This document shows, in pieces, positions 1 to 4,846 of a stretch of DNA of 6,054 bases. The notes under the pieces were generated by a model. It did no database searches, had not been told where the DNA came from, and saw only the letters and a program-made list of their open reading frames with translations. This DNA is from Deltaproteobacteria bacterium (lineage in GTDB: Bacteria; Desulfobacterota; DSM-4660; Desulfatiglandales; B25-G16): positions 1 through 6,054 of the forward strand of contig JAFDDS010000077.1 of NCBI GenBank assembly GCA_019310745.1. Direction: 5' to 3'. The translations under genes and the position numbers were made by a program. How positions within the stretch are numbered: the first letter of the stretch is position 1; every line of letters starts with the position of its first letter.

Positions 1-146
1 GATTAGAGTATCTTATAGTAAGATACGGTAATTTCTTTCAATTTGTACTGCCGGCTTTTTGGGGTCATGTTTCCGTATGTATCGAAAAAAGTGCTGATCC
101 CATTGCAATAGGCGAAAAAGTTGCTGCGCTTCTAAAAATTGAGTAA
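1..146 (+). CDS. C-terminal fragment of an unrecognised cassette gene
   Basis: Frame 3 is open from the left edge to a TAA at 144-146 and encodes about 47 residues, ending in ADPIAIGEKVAALLKIE. The peptide reads like the C-terminus of a small soluble alpha/beta domain: a strand-like stretch (FFQFVLPAFWGHVSVCIEK) and then an amphipathic helix. I do not recognise the family; the pattern loosely recalls small roadblock-like domains, but that is a guess. The support for coding is positional: the stop lies only 5 bases before the R'' core of an attC site, exactly where a cassette gene should end, and the strand matches every other cassette gene here. The start and most of the gene lie outside the window. 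A minus-strand reading frame overlaps it but takes its N-terminus from the attC hairpin, so I prefer this frame. Confidence 0.55.
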   Translation, partial: LEYLIVRYGNFFQFVLPAFWGHVSVCIEKSADPIAIGEKVAALLKIE

Positions 147-151
147 AAACT

Positions 152-222
152 GCATAACATTTTGCTTCACTCAGACCGGTGTTCCGCTGCCGCTCCACAC
201 CGGCTGTTGAGCATGGTTATGT
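152..222 (+). other. attC recombination site 1 (integron cassette boundary)
   Basis: The R'' core CATAAC (153-158) and the R' core GTTATG (216-221) are exact reverse complements. Between them CTCA..CCGGTG (170-181) pairs with CACCGG..TGAG (197-211), leaving unpaired bases on one side and a GC-rich loop, as in single-stranded attC hairpins. Recombination by an integron integrase would fall after the G at 216. R' is GTTATGT, which departs from GTTRRRY at one position. The site shares CATAAC/ATAAC, GCTTCAC and GACCGG with attC 2, which supports a genuine site family rather than a chance hairpin. Confidence 0.8.
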
Positions 223-238
223 TTTAGAATATAACAAA

Positions 239-970
239 ATGGAATGTAAACTATGCCTAGAAAATGGTGTTCTTGTAAAGAAATCACACATAATACCAGC
301 TTTTATGTACAGAGACCTTTTTGATAATAAGCATAGGCTTTTTGAAGCAAAGGTAAATGATGGTGAGTTAAAAACGGAGATTGCTCAAACAGGAAGCTAT
401 GAATCCAATTTACTATGTAAGAAGTGTGAAAATGAACGGCTCGGAAAACTAGAACACTACGCAAGTATGCTCTTGTATGGTGGAACACCTACAATCATTA
501 GAAATGAGATCAATGTACATGGGATGAAATCTTCACACTGTAAAGAAATTCGTTATTCATATTTTCGCCTATTCCTTTTATCGATTATTTGGAGAGCAAG
601 TATTTCAAAATTACAAATTTTTCATGATGTTAATTTAGGGCCTCATGAGGATGTAATTAGAGAAATGATCCTAAACGAAGATCCAGGAAATTATAAAAAA
701 TATCCTTGCATAATGATTATGTATATTAATTATAAAAAGCTACCTCATCAGCTTATTGGACAACCCATTTTATCAAGAAAAGGCGGGACATATACATATT
801 TTTTTCTTATTGGTGGTGTTTTATATATTTATTTTGTTTCACAGCATAACATACCCGCTTGGGTATATGAGTGCACCCTGAATTCGGATGGTGAAATGAG
901 GATTGTGCATATGCTCCCCAAAATGGCATCAAAAACCATCAACGGTTTTATTGGTATGGATATCTTTTAA
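239..970 (+). CDS. two-CxxC zinc-binding protein, HNH-nuclease-like, function unknown
   Basis: The product is 243 residues. The N-terminus carries a split zinc site: C3-x2-C6, then SHIIP with H17, then LLC-x2-C at C60 and C63 followed by ENERLGKLEHYA. This layout resembles HNH/treble-clef nuclease domains, where the SHIIP histidine would be the catalytic candidate. The rest (about 95-243) is a conserved-looking domain including FLLSIIWRAS (112-121), LGPHEDVIREM (133-143) and LNEDPG (145-150). I recall full-length hypothetical proteins with this architecture and size, so it is probably complete, but I know of no proven activity. The ATG at 239 is chosen because the in-frame upstream GTG at 179 lies inside attC 1 and would translate the recombination site. 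There is no clear Shine-Dalgarno sequence, which is common in cassettes. The gene is clearly more AT-rich than the next one. It fills its own cassette (about 217-1037). Nuclease or defence activity is inference only. Confidence 0.8.
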   Translation: MECKLCLENGVLVKKSHIIPAFMYRDLFDNKHRLFEAKVNDGELKTEIAQTGSYESNLLCKKCENERLGKLEHYASMLLYGGTPTIIRNEINVHGMKSSHCKEIRYSYFRLFLLSIIWRASISKLQIFHDVNLGPHEDVIREMILNEDPGNYKKYPCIMIMYINYKKLPHQLIGQPILSRKGGTYTYFFLIGGVLYIYFVSQHNIPAWVYECTLNSDGEMRIVHMLPKMASKTINGFIGMDIF

Positions 971-979
971 TGATTTAAA

Positions 980-1043
980 ATATAACATGTCGCTTCACAA
1001 GACCGGGCTACAAAACCCCCGGCCTGTGAGCTTTTCGTTGTGT
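980..1043 (+). other. attC recombination site 2
   Basis: The site begins 10 bases after the stop of the zinc-protein gene. The R'' core is ATAAC (982-986) and the R' core is GTTGTGT (1037-1043). TTCACA (994-999) and CCGGG (1003-1007) pair with CCCGG (1018-1022) and TGTGAG (1025-1030), giving an imperfect hairpin with an unpaired AGA-like offset. The left half (TAACAT, GCTTCAC, GACCGG) matches attC 1 closely, so the two cassettes carry related sites. The predicted crossover is after G1037. Confidence 0.75.
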
Positions 1044-1085
1044 GGCGGACGGATTGCCGAGGTAAAACTAGCTTCCCGCCATTTG

Positions 1086-1093
1086 AAAGGAGG
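1086..1093 (+). promoter_or_regulatory. strong Shine-Dalgarno sequence that decides the acyltransferase start
   Basis: AAAGGAGG is a near-perfect anti-16S match. The only codons at a suitable distance in the coding frame are ATT (1098, 4-base spacing) and ATA (1101, 7-base spacing). The in-frame ATG at 987 lies in attC 2 and the in-frame TTG at 1083 overlaps the Shine-Dalgarno itself, so neither can use it. Confidence 0.75.
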
Positions 1094-1100
1094 AAAAATT

Positions 1101-2285
1101 ATACAAGAACGAAGATACGACATCGATTGGCTGCGGGTTCTGGCAATGATGATGGTCTTCTTTTTTCACTGTGCCAGGTTCTTTGGTGGACTCATTGCAA
1201 CTCTGTTCATTGGCATGCTCGATCTGTGGATTATGCCCCTCTTCTTCCTACTCTCAGGGGCGGGTTCATGGTACGCACTCAAATCCAGGACCGGAGGGCA
1301 GTATCTCCTGGATAGAGTCAAGCGTATTCTGATCCCTCTGTATGGGGTGGGTGCTTGTATCCTTCTGCTGCCCCAGGCCTACTTTGAGGCGGTTACCAAT
1401 GAAGGTTATACCGGTACCTTCTGGGAGGGTTTGCCGCTGTATATAGTCAGTGCATTTACGACTGTCCCCAACCTTGATAATCCGTTTTTCTTCAATGTAT
1501 TCTGGGGTCATCTCTGGTTCCTCCAGTTTCTCTTCCTTATTTCCCTGCTTGTACTGCCGCTGCTCCTCTTCCTCAGATCGGAACGGGGTCAGCGTTTTAT
1601 AGCAAAGCTGGCCGGGTGGTGCGGTCGTTGGGGCGGCATATTTCTGTTCCTGGTTCCCCTGGCTGTCGTCCGGGTTGCTTTAACACATTTTTTTCAAGGA
1701 CATGATCTTTCCTGGGCTCAATTCCTAAACTATGCGGTCTTCTTCGTAATAGGTTATATCATACCGGCGGACAAGCGATACACAGAGGGCATTAAGAAAG
1801 TGGGTTGGGCTTGCCTGACTCTGGGGATAATCGGTTTAACTGCCGAAGGCGTTTTCATCTATGTACTGAACTATAATTACGCCAATATGCTCCGCCCCGG
1901 GGGCGAGCCATTCTCATTGACGTACGTGTTGTTCAATACTGCCATGAGTATTGCCAGCTGGAGCTGGATCGTCTTTATATTGAGCCTGGGAGCAAAGTAT
2001 CTCAACGTCAAAAGCAAGCTAGTCACCTACGGCAACGAGGCGGTGCTTCCCTTCTACATCTTCCATCAGACAATCATCCTTTGCGTCGGTTGGTTTGTTA
2101 TACGTTGGAATATGGGCATTCTGCCGAAGTATCTGATCATCGCTGTGGCCTCCTTTGCACTGATCATGGTCCTGTACGAGCTGCTCGTCAGACGTTTCAA
2201 CGTGGTGCGGTTTTTCTTCGGCATGCGACCAAAGAAGAAGCCGTCAGCAACACCCGTACCGCTCCCTGAAGGGACTGCTGCCTGA
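1101..2285 (+). CDS. acyltransferase 3 family integral membrane protein
   Basis: The product is about 394 residues and belongs to the acyltransferase-3 family (OafA/OpgC-like), polytopic inner-membrane enzymes that O-acylate surface glycans, lipids or small molecules. It opens with the family signature RRYDIDWLRVLA (4-15) and MMMVFFFHC (16-24), so D9, R12 and H23 match the usual N-terminal Asp/Arg/His pattern. About ten hydrophobic segments follow, including IMPLFFLLSGAGSW with the typical FF.LSG motif, then a short basic, proline-rich cytoplasmic tail. Length is normal for the family. The start is unusual: a strong Shine-Dalgarno precedes ATT/ATA rather than ATG, and the conserved domain begins right there. 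The reading frame stays open leftwards into the previous gene, but that part crosses attC 2 and shows no family resemblance. It is more GC-rich than the preceding gene and occupies its own cassette (about 1038-2453). The acyl donor and acceptor cannot be told from sequence. Confidence 0.9.
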   Translation: MQERRYDIDWLRVLAMMMVFFFHCARFFGGLIATLFIGMLDLWIMPLFFLLSGAGSWYALKSRTGGQYLLDRVKRILIPLYGVGACILLLPQAYFEAVTNEGYTGTFWEGLPLYIVSAFTTVPNLDNPFFFNVFWGHLWFLQFLFLISLLVLPLLLFLRSERGQRFIAKLAGWCGRWGGIFLFLVPLAVVRVALTHFFQGHDLSWAQFLNYAVFFVIGYIIPADKRYTEGIKKVGWACLTLGIIGLTAEGVFIYVLNYNYANMLRPGGEPFSLTYVLFNTAMSIASWSWIVFILSLGAKYLNVKSKLVTYGNEAVLPFYIFHQTIILCVGWFVIRWNMGILPKYLIIAVASFALIMVLYELLVRRFNVVRFFFGMRPKKKPSATPVPLPEGTAA

Positions 2286-2330
2286 TTGTCAAGCGACCGG
2301 CCCGAATTGGTAGCGACAAGGTACGTCGTC

Positions 2331-2459
2331 GCCCAACCCGTCGCTGCACCTGACCGCCCTATCGCATGCGAAATCAGCGGCAACTTGGCTATCGGAGGTG
2401 ACGTTGGCAAGGAAGACTCGATACGTTGGCCGGGCAGCAGGTGAGCTCAATCGTTAAAC
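2331..2459 (+). other. attC recombination site 3 (long type)
   Basis: The R'' core GCCCAAC (2331-2337) fits RYYYAAC and the R' core GTTAAAC (2453-2459) fits GTTRRRY exactly. The arms CACCTGACCGCCC (2347-2359) and GGGCAGCAGGTG (2432-2443) pair imperfectly, and TATCG (2360-2364) continues against CGATA (2419-2423). The motifs CCCGTCGCTGCACCTGA at the left and CAGGTGAGCTCAATCGTT at the right are those I know from widespread environmental integron cassettes. At 129 bp the length is like that of long superintegron repeats. It begins 45 bases after the acyltransferase stop. It belongs to a different family from attC 1 and 2. Confidence 0.9.
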
Positions 2460-2465
2460 CATTCC

Positions 2466-2480
2466 ATGAGGAGGAAATAA
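2466..2480 (+). promoter_or_regulatory. displaced Shine-Dalgarno / four-codon minicistron ahead of the glycosyltransferase
   Basis: GAGGAGG (2468-2474) is a strong ribosome-binding sequence, but it lies 30 bases before the GTG at 2505 and 42 before the ATG at 2517, too far to serve either directly. The same bases form ATG-AGG-AGG-AAA-TAA, a minimal open frame. It could be a leader that feeds ribosomes to the gene, or a leftover of an earlier start. A second start-stop, ATGTGA at 2503, overlaps the GTG. Confidence 0.35.
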
Positions 2481-2504
2481 GAACGTTATCTATCCTAGTT
2501 TGAT

Positions 2505-3659
2505 GTGAATATCGGTATGGAGTATACAGTCCTGATCATCAGTGGAATTGTGACCATATTTTGGTTGACAGTTACATTTAAGTGTGTGTTAGCCCAGAAA
2601 CGCATTCGGTGGCTTTCTCCTTCGTCAGATCCCGTCCATGCAACAAAAACGATCAGTGTGATTATTCCTGCTCGCGATGAGGAGCAAGACATTGCAACTT
2701 CCCTCCATTCGGTACTGAATCAGGGAGGCGTCGACCTGGAAGTGATTGTCGTAAATGATCACTCAACCGACCATACGGGCAAGATTGTAGATGATATCGC
2801 CCGATCCGACTCACGGGTGAAGGTTCTCCATGACCCAGCCTTGACACAGGGATGGCTTGGAAAGTGCAATGCCATGCAGAAAGGGGCTGAAGTGGCTACC
2901 GGAGCCTATCTGTTGTTTACTGATGCGGACATCCTCCATACGCCGGGCTGCTTTGCCACTGTGAACAACTTGATGCAGGAAGAAGCCTATGATTTCATAA
3001 GTCTGTTACCCTTCCTCGAGAACCACTCGTTTTGGGAAAATGTGAATATGCCCATATATTTTTTTGGGGTTGCAAAACTTTTAGCAACTCCGGGAATGGA
3101 AGATCCTGACTCCCCAAACGCGTTGGCCTCAGGGGGGCTCATGCTCATCAGTGCCCGGGTGTTTCGCGATATTGGAGGTTTTCACGGCGTCAAAGGCGAG
3201 ATGCTTGATGATGTGGGGTTAGCGCGCCTGTTAAAAAAACAGCGCTATCGTGTTGGGTTCAGGATTGCTCCTGAGTGTTTGAGGGTGAGGCTGTTCAAAA
3301 ATTCCCATGACGCCTTTTGGGGCACAACCAAGAACATTTTAGTGGCTGTAGAGGGACATCCGTGGCTGGCAATTCCGTTGATCATACTGGGAGTTTTGCA
3401 GAATTGGACGCCCTTGTTCGCGGTTGCTCTTGGAGTTTTGAACTCTAATGGACTTCTCCTGTTGGTTGGGGTGACTACTTATGCAATACAGTACCTCAGT
3501 TTCTTCTCTGTCCGGCGTCTAATGGGTTTTCGTCCCCTCAAACTCTTGTTTTTTCCATTGGCTGCTATTGTATCCTCGTGCTGTATCTTGCGAGCCTTGT
3601 CGTACCATTTCAAAGGAGCTATTTATTGGCGTGGGCGGGAGATAAAGGTGAGAGAATAA
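2505..3659 (+). CDS. membrane-anchored family 2 glycosyltransferase (HpnB/CrtQ-like)
   Basis: The product is 384 residues from GTG 2505, or 380 from ATG 2517; the later start fits better because a membrane anchor (about 6-27) follows directly. A GT-A fold domain comes next: TISVIIPARDEE (49-60), VVNDHSTDHTG (82-92), GWLGKCNA (116-123), the DxD motif TDAD (139-142) for metal and nucleotide-sugar binding, and MLDD (233-236) as the likely catalytic acid region. Three or four C-terminal membrane segments (about 286-365) and a terminal YWRGR motif (374-378) complete the architecture. Order and length match glycosyltransferases related to hopanoid-associated HpnB and carotenoid CrtQ, which transfer sugars to lipid acceptors at the inner membrane. 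No hopanoid or carotenoid gene is nearby, so a lipid substrate is inference and I give no symbol. In-frame extension is blocked by TAG at 2496. The gene starts the cassette after attC 3. Confidence 0.9.
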   Translation: MNIGMEYTVLIISGIVTIFWLTVTFKCVLAQKRIRWLSPSSDPVHATKTISVIIPARDEEQDIATSLHSVLNQGGVDLEVIVVNDHSTDHTGKIVDDIARSDSRVKVLHDPALTQGWLGKCNAMQKGAEVATGAYLLFTDADILHTPGCFATVNNLMQEEAYDFISLLPFLENHSFWENVNMPIYFFGVAKLLATPGMEDPDSPNALASGGLMLISARVFRDIGGFHGVKGEMLDDVGLARLLKKQRYRVGFRIAPECLRVRLFKNSHDAFWGTTKNILVAVEGHPWLAIPLIILGVLQNWTPLFAVALGVLNSNGLLLLVGVTTYAIQYLSFFSVRRLMGFRPLKLLFFPLAAIVSSCCILRALSYHFKGAIYWRGREIKVRE

Positions 3660-3734
3660 CCTCAACATAATGAAAAGAAATCTACGCGGTTTTGTGCAAA
3701 GATTGGTCATGGAAGTGAACCTATGACGTGTACA

Positions 3735-3744
3735 TAACGCGTTA
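3735..3744 (+). repeat. 10-bp perfect palindrome TAACGCGTTA
   Basis: TAACGCGTTA equals its own reverse complement and sits two bases before the possible -35 box of the alkD-like gene. It contains CATAAC/AAC and GTTA, the two kinds of att core, placed back to back. It may be an operator or the scar of collapsed attC cores; chance cannot be excluded. Confidence 0.35.
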
Positions 3745-3746
3745 AT

Positions 3747-3774
3747 TTGTTGAAAATCAATCAGAGGGTTTAAT
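3747..3774 (+). promoter_or_regulatory. possible sigma-70 promoter for the alkD-like gene
   Basis: TTGTTG (3747-3752) and TTTAAT (3769-3774) are separated by 16 bases, a fair but not strong match to -35/-10 boxes. Transcription would begin near the left arm of the hairpin at 3778. The lack of an attC between the two genes makes a private promoter more plausible, but the evidence is motif-only. Confidence 0.3.
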
Positions 3775-3777
3775 AAG

Positions 3778-3819
3778 GCTCTTTCAGCCGACAGTGAATC
3801 GCTGCTGCGGCTGAAGAGC
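3778..3819 (+). repeat. strong inverted repeat between glycosyltransferase and alkD-like gene
   Basis: GCTCTTTCAGCCG (3778-3790) pairs with CGGCTGAAGAGC (3808-3819) over 12 base pairs with one bulged T; the 17-base loop holds a further CAG/CTG pair. The bulge recalls attC arms, but no RYYYAAC and GTTRRRY cores flank it at the usual distance. Neither strand has a T-run after the stem, so a classical intrinsic terminator is unlikely. It may be an attC relic, an RNA hairpin in the leader of the next gene, or a REP-like element. Confidence 0.6.
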
Positions 3820-3847
3820 AACTTGGATGTAGCATGTGAGAGGCATT

Positions 3848-4561
3848 ATGAGCGCTCAGACTAAGCAAATTATGAACAAGCTACGGGAGTTGAGTGATAG
3901 CGATATCGCGGCTCATTCGCAGCGATTCTTTAAGACAGGAAAGGGAGAATATGGGGAAGGAGACAGGTTCCTTGGTATTCGTGTCCCAATCATCAGGAAA
4001 TGTGTCAGAGAATATCGCGCAATATCTTTGGAAGATACCCTAAAGCTTCTGAAATCTCCTTTACACGAAGCACGACTACTTGCCTTGCTGATACTAGTCG
4101 CAAAGTATTCCTCTACAAATATGAATTCCGAACAAGAGGCTATCTATCGATCTTACCTAAGCCATACAAGATTCATCAACAATTGGGACCTGGTTGACTG
4201 TTCAGCGGAACACATTGTGGGGGCTCACCTGTTTTTGAAAGATAGAAAACCGATTTATCGGCTTGTTCGTTCAAGAAGCATGTGGGAGCGAAGGATCGGC
4301 GTTATGTCCACTTTTCACTTCATAAAAAGAGAGGACTTCTCGGATACTTTGGCAATTGCGGAGTTGTTGCTACATGACCAAGAGGACTTGATCCACAAGG
4401 CCGTGGGATGGATGTTGCGCGAAATGGGCAAGCGAAACCGGAATGGCGAAGAAAGATTTCTGGTAAAATACTACAAGGAGATGCCGCGCACCATGTTACG
4501 CTATGCTATCGAGAAACTGCCTGAGATCGAAAGGCTGGCATATTTACATGGAAAAAAGTAG
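3848..4561 (+). CDS. alkD: AlkD-like DNA alkylation repair protein (DNA glycosylase, HEAT-like repeats)
   Basis: The product is 237 residues, the usual length of the AlkD family, whose members are built from HEAT-like helical repeats and excise cationic alkylated purines such as N3- and N7-alkyl bases. Family landmarks are present: YGEGDRFLGIRVPIIRK (35-51), a helix-rich middle, NNWDLVD (111-117) and VGWMLREMGKR (186-196). W113, D117 and W188 line up with the Trp109, Asp113 and Trp187 of the Bacillus enzyme that stack on and catalyse release of the damaged base, so activity is likely retained. ATG 3848 is preferred over an in-frame GTG at 3836 because GAGAGG (3838-3843) precedes it. The gene sits 188 bases after the glycosyltransferase with a hairpin and possible promoter between, and ends 3 bases before an attC-like site, which suggests it came as a cassette. 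It protects the cell from methylating agents, by family inference. Confidence 0.92.
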   Translation: MSAQTKQIMNKLRELSDSDIAAHSQRFFKTGKGEYGEGDRFLGIRVPIIRKCVREYRAISLEDTLKLLKSPLHEARLLALLILVAKYSSTNMNSEQEAIYRSYLSHTRFINNWDLVDCSAEHIVGAHLFLKDRKPIYRLVRSRSMWERRIGVMSTFHFIKREDFSDTLAIAELLLHDQEDLIHKAVGWMLREMGKRNRNGEERFLVKYYKEMPRTMLRYAIEKLPEIERLAYLHGKK

Positions 4562-4564
4562 CGC

Positions 4565-4623
4565 ATCCAACAAGCCGGATGCAGGTGACGGCATGCAGCC
4601 GCACCTAAAGTGGGACATTGGTT
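4565..4623 (+). other. degenerate attC recombination site 4
   Basis: The R'' core ATCCAAC (4565-4571) fits RYYYAAC exactly and is followed by AAGCCGGATGC, a common attC start. AGGTG-A-CGGC (4584-4593 region) pairs with GCCG-CACCT (4598-4606) with one extrahelical A, the hallmark that fixes strand choice in attC hairpins. The expected GTTGG at the right end appears as ATTGGTT (4617-4623), so the critical G of R' is changed. The site begins 3 bases after the alkD-like stop codon. The structure is persuasive, but function is doubtful. Confidence 0.65.
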
Positions 4624-4703
4624 CTAAAACAACGTACGTTTCACGAAATCATCTTAGTATGCTCTTCACCAAAACACTCTTATTCACTTTATGTCTTTAA
4701 CCT

Positions 4704-4740
4704 TAGCATGATTATATGCTATTGTTTTTTAAATTTTTTT
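4704..4740 (+). terminator. weak terminator-like hairpin with T-rich tail
   Basis: TAGCAT (4704-4709) and ATGCTA (4716-4721) form a 6-bp AT-rich stem with a 6-base loop, followed by TTGTTTTTTAAATTTTTTT. The T-rich tail fits an intrinsic terminator for the gene to the left, but the stem is weak, so it could equally be a promoter-proximal AT-rich element. Confidence 0.3.
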
Positions 4741-4768
4741 CGCCATGGTTTTAATGTAACTATATTCT

Positions 4769-4785
4769 TTATCATATGCTGATAA
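4769..4785 (+). repeat. small inverted repeat upstream of the M50 protease
   Basis: TTATCA (4769-4774) and TGATAA (4780-4785) are exact reverse complements around a 5-base spacer, about 60 bases before the protease start and just after TATATT (4761-4766), a possible -10 box without a good -35. The layout would suit an operator; in AT-rich DNA it may be chance. Confidence 0.25.
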
Positions 4786-4846
4786 GTCATTTTCAAACCA
4801 ACGGCCTCCCTTATCCTCATTGCTTAACGTTAAAAAGGAACGTAAC

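Noticed and set aside
13..198. Minus-strand reading frame of 61 residues
   Set aside because: Its N-terminus (MERQRNTGLSEAK) is translated from the attC 1 hairpin, and the opposite + strand frame ends neatly before that attC as expected for a cassette gene.
903..1097. N-terminal extension of the acyltransferase into the previous gene
   Set aside because: It would overlap the zinc-protein gene and translate all of attC 2; the extra residues have no family resemblance and a strong Shine-Dalgarno lies after them.
2066..2410. Minus-strand 114-residue frame over the end of the acyltransferase and attC 3
   Set aside because: It is antisense to a clear membrane-protein gene, runs into an attC site, and has a composition typical of a shadow frame.
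2505..3659. Naming the glycosyltransferase hpnB or crtQ
   Set aside because: The architecture is similar, but there is no hopanoid or carotenoid gene nearby and the acceptor cannot be read from sequence.
4824..4833. TTAACGTTAA palindrome before the protease start as an attC R' core or operator
   Set aside because: GTTAAAA departs from GTTRRRY and there is no matching R'' or stem upstream; such a palindrome is easily found by chance in AT-rich DNA.
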